From Diphasiastrum complanatum (lineage: Eukaryota; Streptophyta; Lycopodiopsida; Lycopodiales; Lycopodiaceae): DNA of 64,000 nt. The first letter of the stretch is position 1, and every line of letters begins with the position of its first letter. Location of the stretch: NCBI GenBank assembly GCA_029204225.1, contig CM055092.1:100000200-100064199 (forward strand), in the 5' to 3' direction. Below are positions 22,678-33,245 of this stretch, one piece after another. A program made the translations under genes and the position numbers. The notes under the pieces are model-generated. The model saw only the letters and a program-made list of their open reading frames with translations, ran no database searches and was not told the DNA's origin.

Positions 22678-23861
22678 TGTTGTAAGGCTACCTTTACAAG
22701 CTTTACTTTCGGCGCCATTGGCGCCAGCTATGTCCCCGGCGCCAGCAGCGCCCCTGCTGCTCCAGGCGCCAACGGCGCCGGCGCCGCTCCCGGCGCCACT
22801 GTGACCAGAATCCAGCCGGCGCCAAGTTCCTATGGCTGAAAATCTTTGATCGGTTCTAGCGGAGTCCATAGAGCTCAGATCGATGTGCAATCACCTCACA
22901 CGATCTAGGCATGATTAAAGGAAGCCTGGGGATCAATAAAATCTAGAGAGAGAAAATGACTTTCTAGAAAGAGAAAATTCTAGAGAGAGAAAAACGTGCT
23001 TTACCAGCTTAGGTAGAGTGCTTGGTATGAGGGGAGGTGCCGAATCACAACAATACTATAGGGGAGTGCGGGTTGCGACTCAGGGCGAGCTCCAACCAAG
23101 TCTCAGCCTCCCTTGCTGGAATGTTGTCATGGCTCTCGCCTTGGCATGCTAGCGCCCCGGAGACCTCAAACTGACTCTGATTACCTTCTGGGTTTCAGTG
23201 TTCAATAAAAGCGCCAGTTGTAAGGCCGCTTTCAAAATTTTTAACTTGGCACATAGCTGAGGGTCGTATCCCGGGACGCCAGCGGTATGCCGTCGAGACC
23301 ATTCGGTCCGTGGCGCCAGCGGTATGCTGTCAGGACCATTTGGTCCAAGAACTGGTTGTTTCCATATCTGTCGCGGCTTGTGGTTCTGAGTGTTCCTTGC
23401 ATGAACGTGAATGGGTTAAGCTCTTGGGGAATGGGCTATAACCTGTCGGCTGAGTTGGATGGCTTGTTTGGGTGGATGTTACCTGTTTATGGCTGTCCAG
23501 TCTGGCGTGGCGCCAGGTTGGCTTCCAGCGCTCGTGACGAAGCTTTCAGTTGGTTAAGTCTGAAGTAAGTCAGACCGCTTGCTTGGAATTGATGTTACTC
23601 GTTTGTAACGAAGCTTCGAGTTGGTTAAGTTTGATGTATGTCGGGCGGCTTGCTTGGAGGGAAGTCACCCACGTCGGGACCCCCGATCTGGCATGGCGCC
23701 ATGTTGGATCTCAATGTTGGTTTTCGGAACTTCAAGTTGGTTAAGTCTGATCGTTGTTGGCAAGTTGGCTGCTTGTATGTCAAGTGGGTTTGGATGGCAA
23801 GAGTTGAAGGCTGGGAAGCTAAGTCGTGGTTCCCGGCTCCCTTTGGGATGCCTGCGCTACA
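22678..23861 (+). mobile_element. Solo LTR of the 1-12 kb family, plus orientation
   Basis: TGTTGTAAGGCTACC...GCCTGCGCTACA, 1184 bp, inverted relative to the copies at 1-12077. It is flanked by perfect 5-bp TSDs CCAGC. The internal region and second LTR are absent, as after LTR-LTR recombination. It keeps the GGCGCC cluster (22711-22825). It lies inside the accessory coding region. Confidence 0.95.
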
Positions 23862-23866
23862 CCAGC

Positions 23867-24051
23867 CTAGAAGTAAACTGGCTTATACAAGGGAATCAGA
23901 GAGATTTGAAAGAAAATACCCTCCCAATATGAGGGGCGACAAAGAAGACATCGATCAAAGCCAATACTCCACCAGGGCCGAGATCATTGCTGCACTACAA
24001 ACGCAGCCAGAATGGCAAAGCAAAGTCTTGAAGGATAACTATAGAAGCTAG
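23867..24051 (+). pseudogene. Accessory ORF, C-terminal end after the solo LTR
   Basis: The frame of the upstream part continues here for about 61 codons to TAG at 24049-24051. Composition is charged and Gln-rich (ESERFERKYPP ... TQPEWQSKVLKDNYRS). This is the genuine C-terminus of the interrupted protein. The open frame that appears to run into it from 23638 uses LTR sequence and is artificial. Confidence 0.6.
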
Positions 24052-24529
24052 AAATGTGGTGTAAATCTTGCATAGTCTTAACATTCTAGTTCTTGATGTT
24101 CTTGGATAATCTAGGCATGAAGTAATGTGTGTTTCTTGATTCTTAGATTGTTAAATGCTGCTAGGAATCTTATTTCTGTTTCTTGTACTTGTTTCTTGTT
24201 TCTTGTTTCTTGAATCTTGTTTTAGTTTCAGTAGCTAATCTAGTTCTTGATTGTTCTTTGATCCAATAGTTAGTAGTAGGATCGCTCTCTGTGCTGAACG
24301 TTGATCTGCTTGAGCTGTAGATGGTTGCATGGCTAGTGTATGCATGTAGCTGAGTATCGGATTTGAGTTACCCACTGACAGGCTGGGAAATACATAATGC
24401 ATCCTTGAATATTGCTTATGCTCTGTAACCGTTCTAATAAGAAGAGTAATCACAAAGAACCATAACAACAGAAGTAATCCAAGAGAGATAAGCCACAAAA
24501 GAAAGAGACAAACATGTTCATAGATTCAG
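24052..24529 (+). other. T-rich spacer, no gene seen
   Basis: Contains short repeats of TTTCTTGTT near 24170-24215. It may be 3' untranslated DNA of the accessory gene or a decayed LTR; nothing decides between them. Confidence 0.4.
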
Positions 24530-26540
24530 TGAATCTTTGAACATAAGCCACCTAGGGGTCAACAGCCTAATGAGCAGAAAAAAAGTTTTCAATTTAAGAG
24601 GAAGGATAGGGAAGTTGTTAGTGAAACACATCCCAATTCCAACAATCCTAAGAAAACCAAGAAAAACTTTAAAAATCATCAAGGTGGCAATGATAAAGCT
24701 GAAGCTTGTAAGAAGAACTTGTGCTTCAAGTGCAATGGCGAGGGTCACCTTGCACAAGATTGCATCAAATAACCAGCTTCTACCTCAGGTAATCTATCTC
24801 GAAGTAATGAGATGGATGTATTTTGTCCTTAGTTATTTAATCTTTGGACCTAATGACCTTAAGTAAAGAAATTGAACAAGGTAACCATTAAGAATAGATA
24901 TCCACTGCTGCGAATGGATGACCTAATAGATTATCTTGGTGGTGCTGGGTACTTTACCAAGATAGATCTAAGGTCGGGATTCCATTAGATACGTATTAAG
25001 ACAGAAGATATACCAAAAACCGGGTTTTGAACTCGCTTTGGTCACTACAAATTTTTGGTGTTGCCTTTTGGTTTGACCAATGCACTGGCAACTTTCCAAT
25101 AGATGATGAACAATTTGTTCAAGCCATATTTGGAAAGATTCGTAGTGGTATTCTTAGATGATATCCTAGTGTTCAGTAAGACTTTGGAAAAACATAAAGA
25201 GCATCTTAGGATTGTTTGGAACATCCTAAGAAGGGAAAAGCTCTTTGCCAAAGAGTCTATGTATGACTTTTTTTTGTGAAGGAATTGTCCAACTTGGGGC
25301 ATAAGATTTCCAAACGGGGAGTGGAGATTGAGGCCGATCGTATCCAGAGGGTTATTGATTGGCCTATTCTCACCACAGTTCGGAAAATCAAGTCTTTCTT
25401 GGGGTTTGTGGGATTTTTCTGTTGGCATATTCCCCAATTCGCTCGATTGGCATTTCCTCTTACCCAGGCCTTGAAAGGCTATAAGAAGCTAAGCCATAGG
25501 GCTAAGAGTCCACTAGTGGTGTGTACGGAATATGAATAATTGTTTTGAGTTGCTTAAGAAAAGTGTCACTTCGGCACCAATACTAATCATTGGTGATCCA
25601 AATAAGACTTTTGTGGTTAGGACTGATGCCAGTTATTATGCTATTGGAGCTGTTTTGATGCAGGATGGACATTATGTGGCTTATAAAAGCAAGAAACTCA
25701 ATCCTGCTCGGTTTGTATGGAGCCAGATTTGAAGTTTTGATGGATCATCAAACTCATTAGAGGAGTTTTGAGTTCCAAAAAGACCCTTTAAGAATTCATG
25801 CAAGATGTAGTTTATATTATTAAAATAATTATAACACTAACACTTTTGACTTGCCATAACTTTTTAATTGTAGCTTAGAAGTATGTCATATAACATATCA
25901 TTGGAAAGCCCTTGTTGAGCGCTTTCCAATGCACTACACTCCGCTAAATTTGGACTTAACACTAAAAAGTTATGCCATTTTTAGTGTGGAATCAAAATGT
26001 GGACTCAAAAAGTTATGTTACGTAGATTTCAAATTTGAGTGTTTTGATTGGTCCATGTGTAAGAAAAAATTGAGAAAAAATATAAAAAAAATCTTTACAA
26101 AGGTCTTTTTTGGATTTAGAACTCCTCTAATGCTTTGATATTTCTGTGATGTTACAGATTTAAAGGGGAGGCAAGCTAGATGGGCTGAGCTGATGCAAAT
26201 CTTTGACTTTTCTATACGTTATTGTAAAGGGAGTCAAAATTCTCTAGCGGATGCTTTGAGTCGGTTACCGGTTATTAATCAGTTGTGCTTTACTGTTATA
26301 GAACCGGAGTTGTTTCAGTCTCTTCAATGACTATATGAGTCCGATCCTTTTTTTGGAAAGTATCGGCAACAAGGACTTTCGGGAGTCGATTCAGGTTTGC
26401 AAGATTCCTCGAATCAGGGAAAGACTGAAATAGATTTTCTAATTCGAAACAGGATTTGGTGTGTGTACTGGAGAATGACACTATAAGGGCCCAAATCTTG
26501 CATGAGTGTCGTAATAGTCCATGCGCAGGACATCCGGGAA
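24530..26540 (+). pseudogene. Ty3 relic: gag zinc knuckle, RT, RNase H, integrase finger
   Basis: 24540-24772 encodes a Lys/Asn-rich gag tail with knuckle CFKCNGEGHLAQDC and a stop. From about 24905 the RT appears with motif A ([10 protein letters not shown] then a stop), LPFGLTNALATFQ and FLDD. The RNase H connection follows at 25276-25733 (FLGFVGFF ... VRTDASYYAIGAVLMQ). RNase H is interrupted after a MDHQT motif by a MITE at 25755-26132, resumes as DLKGRQARWAEL and ends with the ADALSRLP tail. An integrase finger start (HECRNSPCAGHPG) lies at 26490-26535. Several stops and frameshifts; protease is missing. Junction with an opposite Ty3 relic near 26540. Confidence 0.85.
25755..26132. mobile_element. 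Foldback MITE in Ty3 RNase H
   Basis: A 378-bp insert bounded by terminal inverted repeats: CATTAGAGGAGTT at 25755-25767 is perfectly inverted at 26120-26132, and the similarity extends about 32 bp with a few mismatches (CCAAAAAGACC). Inner arms also pair: CATTGGAAAGC at 25900-25910 with GCTTTCCAATG at 25921-25931, and CATAACTTTTT with AAAAAGTTATG further out. It is non-coding and AT-rich. Removing it restores the RNase H reading between MDHQT and YFCDVTDLKG. A target duplication is not clear, so the superfamily stays open. Confidence 0.8.
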
Positions 26541-27150
26541 GCTTGCCATTTTTCTTGGGTACAACCACAATGGGTGATACCCAATCAGTATGTTGGACTT
26601 CATAAATGAAACCAGCATCCAGCAATTTCTTAATATCTTCGTCGATCCTCTCACGATAGACTGGGTTACTACGGTAAGGTTTAGCCCTAACAGGCTTAGC
26701 ATTGTCTTCTAGAGAAATCTGATGTACTACTATTTTAGAGGGGATTCCTTTCATCTCGGTATAATTCCATGCAAATACATCCTTGTATTTGCGTAATAAA
26801 GTCTCTAGATCAGACAGTTGGGTTGATGACAAATGTGTATCAACATGAACTATTCGATCTATGCCCTCGTCAGGATCTTTAAGGTTTAGTGGAATTGTCT
26901 TAGCGGGTCCTTCAAAGGAATTGGAGCTTGGTGTAGGTTCTCGATGTGGCTGCGGTAACTGGATAACAACGTCATCCAGTGTAAAGTCTTTGAACTTCTG
27001 TGGAAGATCGAAAGGTGGGTCCACAAAATGTTCTAGGACTTTAGGAATTAGTTGAGGTGATTCTTTACTAGACGTGGAAGCTTTGTCGGAGTGTTTGTTG
27101 TCTGTCCCCTCTGACAAGGGCTTGATCGGCTGTTTAAGCTTCGCACGCAT
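26541..27150 (-). pseudogene. Ty3 RT, N-terminal part, truncated
   Basis: The minus frame begins with a linker, then the RT leader VHVDTHLSSTQLSDLETLLRK-like segment, KDVFAWNYTEMKGI, and ends shortly after GFIYEVQHTDWVSPIVVVPKKNGK. That is where motifs A to E should follow. The catalytic palm is absent: at 26540 the sequence passes into the plus-strand integrase of another element. The frame's extension to 26296 reads that other element in antisense. The style matches the same branch as the gag and protease upstream at 27271-30228. Confidence 0.8.
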
Positions 27151-27270
27151 TTGTTTTTGTCACTCGATTAATTTTGTATCAATAATGTTATTTTTTTGTA
27201 ACCAAGGTTTTTGTGGTTTTTGAATGGGTGGTGTTGTGGCCTCACTTATCATATCGTCATTGATTGTATC

Positions 27271-27609
27271 CTAGACTTCATCGGGATACACGTCCCAAGT
27301 ATATACTTTGGTTTTGGGCCTATTTGCTTGTGTGTTTGGTACTTTGGATGTTAGTTGGACATGAGCCAACGGTCCTGGTGACTTGATCTCCTTAGGAATG
27401 ACTTTGGACGGATAACATTGAGCATCTAGATAGAGGAGTACATGATCATTCGTCATTTCGACATCATCCATGGAAAGAATATCTTCTTCCGAAACATGGG
27501 CAGTAGAGACACTAGGTTCCCCTGGGCACCAAGCTATAGGAATGGGGTCTATCATCATAAGGGGGATTATGGGTGTATCAATGTCCGTAGAAGATGGAAG
27601 AATATCCAC
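27271..27609 (-). pseudogene. Ty3 protease-RT linker
   Basis: A 113-residue acidic frame (HVSEEDILSMDDVEM) between protease and RT of the same minus-strand element, separated from its neighbours by stops. No enzymatic motif; assigned by position. Confidence 0.55.
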
Positions 27610-27686
27610 TTCTTCTGGAGCCGTTTCGATACGACATCGATTGGAATCCGCACAGTTTACGGTAGCTAGTGCATGACCCCAATTGA

Positions 27687-28787
27687 TTATGTCCGTGGTT
27701 CATGTATAGTGGCCTTTTGGTTGGATCGGGACACTATCTGATTCATCATATGTTGTAGATGATCAATCATCGTATACCTTGGCGGGCTTGACATGGCCAT
27801 TTGAGTCAACCGTGACTCGTTTATCGTGGTTGCCAAAGGTAATTTTCTGTTCTTCCAGTCTTGGACAACACCTGCCATCTGGAGCCAGGGTGTACCAAGA
27901 AGGAGTTTATACGTATTGGCATCTTCTGGTAGGTCTAAGATGACACAATCGATGATAAACTTGACACCTGCTATTCGAACTTTTATATTTGATAAATGAC
28001 CAGCAGGGTCGGTAACTCGTTGATCAGTCATACGAAGTTTATATCGTGATTGATCAAGGGTATTGAAGCCCCATGACTTTGCCAATGACAAAGCCATTAT
28101 ATTGACGTCTGATCCGCTATCGAGGATAGCAAATACTGCAGGATAATCTTTATAGGACAAGAATAGTGTGATGCTATTCTCCTTAGCAACACCTATATTC
28201 ATCAGATTCATAAGAATCTGAGAAATTTCAGGAATCGCTTCTGGTTTTCGGTGTATATCAAGAATAGGAGGCAGCTGAAAACTACGATGGATATAATGTT
28301 GAAGTCCGGTGAAGGATTTGATAGCACTATGGAACGGCATTGTGAGTTGAGCTTGCAGGAGGTCAGAAAATATTTCAAGTCCTTGGAAGGATTGCTCCTT
28401 TTTGCGGATATGAGCTGATAACGGACTGTCCGTATATTCTTCCTCTCGCAAAAATTCATCTCGAAATTCGTTGTATTGCCTTTGTTCCACTTTTGGGTCT
28501 TGGTAATCTTTTGGTAATGTGGAGGCCGTCAAATGGCTTCCATGTGGGTCAGCTGATTGTCCATGGTTTTGCTGTTGTTCTTGTTGTTGGCGTTGTGCTC
28601 TAGTAAGAACTCTAACAGGTTCGGATGTGATATGACATGCTGGAAGGATCCTGTTAGGTTGTTTAGGACAGTCTTTGAAGCTGTGTTTGTGAACACAGTC
28701 AGGACATTCTGCATGGTATTGGTTTTTAACTTTACAGTCAGCCATGAAATGTCCTGTTTCGCCACAGATAAAGCAGCGGTTGCTCAT
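27687..28787 (-). pseudogene. Ty3 gag C-terminus and aspartic protease
   Basis: A 366-residue open frame. Two cysteine-rich knuckles stand at the N-terminus (CFICGETGHFMADC and CPDCVHKHSFKDC). A Gln-rich linker follows, then at about residues 215-310 a retropepsin with AILDSGSDVNIM, a KLLLGTPWL flap-side motif and a hydrophobic core. The protease is intact in appearance and is the best preserved part of this relic. The order gag-PR-RT and minus orientation link it to 26541-27150 and 29158-30228. Confidence 0.85.
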
Positions 28788-29157
28788 GGGTCCGGTGGCG
28801 ATAGCGTAACCATCTTGGATGGCTAGCTGAGTTGGGTTTTCTTGTGGTGTAGAATACTCAACCTGTTTGCACGAGCATGAGTTGTCAGTTTGATACGGGT
28901 GATGGCTAGATGATGGAATTGATGTAGACTCTTGAGGATGTGTGTGTGCAGACTCTTGAGGATGTCTATTTTTTTGTGCTCCTAGATCTTGTTGTCCCTC
29001 GTGGTGGTGGTCCTAAGAGTGTCAGCTGTTGTTGAGGTTCATGTCTAGGTTGTCTGGGCAACTCTTGTATATGGATCTGGTTGTTTCATGGTGGATAGGA
29101 CGTGTGTTGTTCCTGTGAAACAAATGGTTGTCACGGAGGTTGATAATGACCTCCTGA

Positions 29158-29451
29158 CTAGTTGTGAGGCTGATTCCTTGGATTATAATAGCAATAAAGG
29201 GAGGTATGCCCCATAAAGTCGCAGATTTCACATTTGATCAAGGAGGTATCTGGGACCGGTTGGTATGAAATACACTCATTGCCAATGTGTGTACCTCGGC
29301 AATGAGGGCACCACGTGTTCTCTCGTCTATGATGGATTTGGTCAGTGGGTAACTGATTTGGCATCAAACTTTGGATAGACTTAAGAGTGTTTTGAAACTC
29401 TTTTGTGAGTTTCTCCATCTGTTGTTGGTGTTGCTGATTAAGCAACTCCAT
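29158..29451 (-). pseudogene. Ty3 gag, Gln-rich segment with two zinc knuckles
   Basis: A Gln/Leu-rich coiled segment (residues 1-40), then WCPHCRGTHIGNEC and CEICDFMGHTSLYC, two CCHC-like fingers. Together with the two at 28700-28780 the gag carried four such fingers. Stops between 28787 and 29158 separate the parts. Confidence 0.7.
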
Positions 29452-29706
29452 CTGTGTTTTTCATAACTATTCTCATGTGTCATCGTTTGGTCGAGCTTCT
29501 TGGACAGCACGATGTGCTCTCCGTTCTCGTGGTTCCTCAACATCTGAGCCCTTGTCTTCTTCTCGAATGGCATCAAACATGGCTTGTTTCAATGATGTAT
29601 ATTCATCATTGGAACGAAGTTCACGTCTGATTCATCTGGGAAGTCCAACGAGGAACCAAATGATGAGCATGGACTCGATAGGTTGCTCTTGTACCTGACT
29701 TTTTAA

Positions 29707-30228
29707 TCATTTAAATCGTTCGATATAGTCACGTACTTTTTTGTCTTTTGTCATTTTGATATTACTTATTTTGACAAAAAGACTTTCTATCAAGCAAAAA
29801 GGCTTGAACCGTTTGATAAATGTCTCTTTCAAGAGTAACCAGTCACGTTTATCTTCACGATCAAGGTTAAAAAACCACTCTCGTGCGCGATTGATCATGG
29901 TCATCGAGAAGAGCTATACCATGGCCTCTGGTGATGTCTCGCCGTAGACGTCACAGACATTCTCAAAGACTTGGAGAAATCTCCGAGGACCAGTGTTACC
30001 ATCGTACTTAGGTAAGTCTAGCTTTGGGGTCCTTTTTTCAGTACGTGGAACATTATTTGCGAAAGCTCTGTTTAAGTGAGCTCTTGCATGGGATGATTCG
30101 ACAGCATGGAATTGTGGTCGTTCATATGGAGCTTCATAATGCGTAGGTTCCCATCTATCGAATGGGTTTGTGTATGGCTCTTGAGTTAAGAAAACACAGT
30201 TTAAACACCCTACCGGATCAATCACCAC
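29707..30228 (-). pseudogene. Ty3 gag core (Retrotrans_gag type)
   Basis: Two overlapping minus frames make up the capsid region. 29914-30228 gives KLDLPKYDGNTGPRRFLQVFE, and 29707-29904 gives MINRAREWFFNLDREDKRDW followed by LLKETFIKRFKP, the hallmark W-F-L ... F-x-x-R-F pattern of plant Ty3 gag. One frameshift separates them near 29905. Translation ends in stops at 29704. Confidence 0.8.
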
Positions 30229-30523
30229 AGCACAACGTCAAGTGCAACAAGACAAGACAACAGAATTACTCTCATCAAACTGTATATTCAACTAATAGGT
30301 AAGTACAAAGATAAGTTTCTTAAAAAGCAGTCAAGGGGCTCGTAAAAGAAAGATGATAACTCTAGAACTAAGCACACGTGGTGCCGTTGAAATAAGAAAG
30401 CATTGTATAAGTCGATCATTGTTATTTTAACTCTCTCCCTCAATCATCAACATCTTTCTTTGTTTTAGAGTTTACTCTATTCATGGAACATATCTCCACG
30501 ATAGTATTACAAGCAAAGGCTTT
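30229..30523 (-). other. Possible copia 3' end: purine tract and LTR edge
   Basis: Minus-strand GATTGAGGGAGAGAGTT at about 30434-30450 looks like a polypurine tract for the copia fragment at 30524-30880. A matching LTR pair was not found, so the edge is unproven. Confidence 0.35.
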
Positions 30524-30880
30524 TTACATAACCAGATCTAAGCCAAGTTTGGCTCTAAAAGTCTCAAACTTTTCTTTACTTAAAGCTTTTGTAAATATAT
30601 CAGCAACTTGTAATAACGTAGAACAATGTACAATACTTATATCTTCAGATTGTAACTTCTCACGCACAAAGTGATATTTCACCTCAATATGTTTTGTCCT
30701 TGCGTGAAAGATAGGATTCTTAGCCGATTGTATTCCACTTTGACTGTCACAGAAAATAACAATAGGATTTACCTGCTTCATGCCAATCTCACATAACAAC
30801 TTACGTAGCCAAATAGCTTCCTGGGTAGTGATTCTCTTCTTCATGATGCCGTTCGGAAAATACAGACAACGCAACTTCAA
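30524..30880 (-). pseudogene. Ty1/copia RNase H C-terminal fragment
   Basis: The frame carries EAIWLRKLLCEIG, IFCDSQSGIQSAKNPIFHAR, TKHIEVKYHFVRE and QVADIFTKAL in the canonical order of copia RNase H ends. It is only the last 110 or so residues; nothing upstream (30881 onward) continues it. It is distinct from the complete copia element at 46621-52441. Confidence 0.85.
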
Positions 30881-31224
30881 TTGGAGAGATAACCATTACA
30901 TCTCTCAAAGTGTATTCAATTTATCTCTGATATGCATGTATTCCTTTTTTAATTCAAATGTATTGTCATAGCATAAATAAAATTTCTATCATAATATTAC
31001 TAATTTTCGTTCTATATATGCAGTGTGTACAGCAAAAAGACGCTTTTAGTTGTGCATGGTTCGTCCTGTACAATCAAAGCTATTTTTTGAGTGGTATAAT
31101 TTACAAGTGGATGTAGATATTGAAAAGATAATATTCTATTCATTTGTAGTTCCTTTCACTCTGATTCATATTTTTTTACTATCATTGTTTGTAATTTGCT
31201 TGATTCTCATGTTTTGTGACGACA

Positions 31225-31400
31225 GTTCACTCTTGAGCCGTATACTCCTGATGATGTATATAGATTTCGGCAAGAATTGATCAGAACCTATGCCCAGTAC
31301 GGTGTAAGTGTTGCACCTACAATTGAGGGCCCTCAAAAGGAAGTTGCTCCTACCTTAACAGCCTTTCAAGTTGTTCAGGATGCAGATCTTTATTTTATAT
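31225..31400 (+). pseudogene. Exon-like piece of unknown gene
   Basis: After a possible acceptor (TTTTGTGACGACAG, ending near 31224) a frame reads FTLEPYTPDDVYRFRQELIR and goes on for about 55 codons before a stop. Codon use looks coding and the domain is not recognised. It may belong to the transposon-like debris at 31814-32948, but the strand differs. Confidence 0.3.
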
Positions 31401-31813
31401 GATAAAAAATGATTAAAACTCCTTCCTAATATAGAGGAATGCAATTTTATAGCAGATATTTCTCTTGTCTTAAAAGGCATTAAGGCCCTTCCCGAAACAG
31501 AGGAGGGCAATATTATAGAAGGAGCTGTTGCCTTATCAGTTCCTAATACTGATAAAAAAAATATAGAAAAATTGATTGAATAGAGTTCTATTTGTAAATA
31601 GAGAGACATAAAAAAAAAAGATACAATCATTTTACGTGTAAACAACCCGTTTATGGTTTTTTTTATTGATATAAATATAGATTCTTATAATCAGGTTGTG
31701 TTCATAGTATGATACTGGAATGCAATTTTTTATATTGGCATGTATTTGTTGATAGTGGCATAAAACTAATACAAAGTTAGTTAGAATTAGTACAGAGATT
31801 GTATTAGAAAGTT

Positions 31814-32948
31814 TTAAATAAATCTGAAGTCTGAAAGTACATCATCTTGTAGGAGCAATAGTTCCCGTCGGATGTGGTTTAGACTCCAATCTTCTTCCAC
31901 CTCAACACATGTCAAAATGGCATCATTGTATATAATTTTAATATTTTTTTGTTTTGAATGTCCACTGGCTTCCAAGTATTGATCGAGTGGCACCCATTTA
32001 CCTTTATTTTTTTTCCATCTTTGATAATGAAAACACATGGAAGACATTTTAATTCTACATTCTATTTCTCCATCTGATCTTTTGTCTCAGCCTTCATCCA
32101 TAAGTTCAAATAATAAACTATCTGATAAATTTTTGCATACAAACATTGTTGGGGTTTTGTGTACATTGACACTTGAAAAGAAATCCACAAATATATTCAA
32201 GAAAATAAACCAACTCAATCTAACTGTTTTTTATCTCATGCTCATTTTTAGTGAATTTTTTGCATCATTATATATCTTGCAACAAAATGATTCTGAAACT
32301 GTAGCATCTGGTGCAATCCATTCATCACTTTTAAAACTAGGTAATGGAATTGGTACTATTTGTCGAAAAACAAATTTTGTATCAAGAATGTACATTGATT
32401 CATAAAAAAAGATCCCACTATCAGCTAGATCTTTGGCAGTTCTACCTCGATATTGCAACTGTCCAATATCAGTGTGAATAACATCTAACACACCTGCTAA
32501 AGATTCACTCGACTCTCATTCATTTATGTTGAATGGATATAAATCTGCAAGAAAAAAATGATCAGATTGGCAAGTTTACTATTAGATATTTATGAATGAC
32601 AAAAATCAAAGTATCAAAAATATCAATACTCACAGTTGTTTTTTTTGTGATCCTGACGGTTGAATCCTTGCACATTTATCTTTGAATGCATATATACATG
32701 TTGGACTAGAATCTCAGAAATAGATTTTTCTCCTGATGATGTTCTGAAATCCAAAATTTTGGCCTTCCAATAAGATCAAAATGATAGTTTTTGACCTTTT
32801 CCTTTTCGAAATGCTCCTCTTGATGATGGATGCATCAAACCCAAGAGTTTTTTGAATATTTTCTTGGCACCCATAATTCATTATCATCTGTCTCATTGAA
32901 TAGAAGCACATAGTCGATTGAGGAGCATGGCTTCCTTGATGGCGCCAT
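31814..32948 (-). pseudogene. Unrecognised coding fragments, possibly N-terminal exons of a DNA transposon gene
   Basis: Three minus frames lie in order. 32835-32948 (37 aa) starts MAPSRKPCSSIDYVLLFNE and has ELWVPRKYSKNSW. 32231-32491 is an 86-aa frame with no recognised motif. 31814-32047 contains KGKWVPLDQYLEASG and ends DWSLNHIRRELLLLQDDVL plus a few residues. They look like separate exons of one decayed gene. The short basic leader followed by a W/P-rich segment would suit an N-terminal region of a transposase, but I cannot name a family and the link is inference. Confidence 0.35.
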
Positions 32949-33245
32949 TTGTAATTTGCATGCAAAAATCTGAAACAATGAACTATGAATCTGAAAATTT
33001 GCGTAGACAAAAAGCCATGAATCTGAGAAAAAGTGTTGGCGAAAATTTGAAACACTGATCTATTTGGCGCCACAAATGAACTCTGGTTAACCATGATTTG
33101 GCAATGCATATACATTAATGGTGCATCGATTTTCTCATCTCAACCATCTCTGATATTTATTTTTGACGAAACAACAATATATTTAAAAAGTTATTATATT
33201 ATTTATATTTAGAAAATTCTACGGATTTGTTCTTCAAGAAATAGA

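Noticed and set aside
23638..23866. Open frame running from the solo LTR into 24051
   Set aside because: Its first part is LTR sequence; only the part after 23867 belongs to the accessory coding region.
26296..26540. C-terminal extension of the minus RT frame below 26540
   Set aside because: It is the antisense of the plus-strand Ty3 integrase start; the RT homology stops at about 26540.
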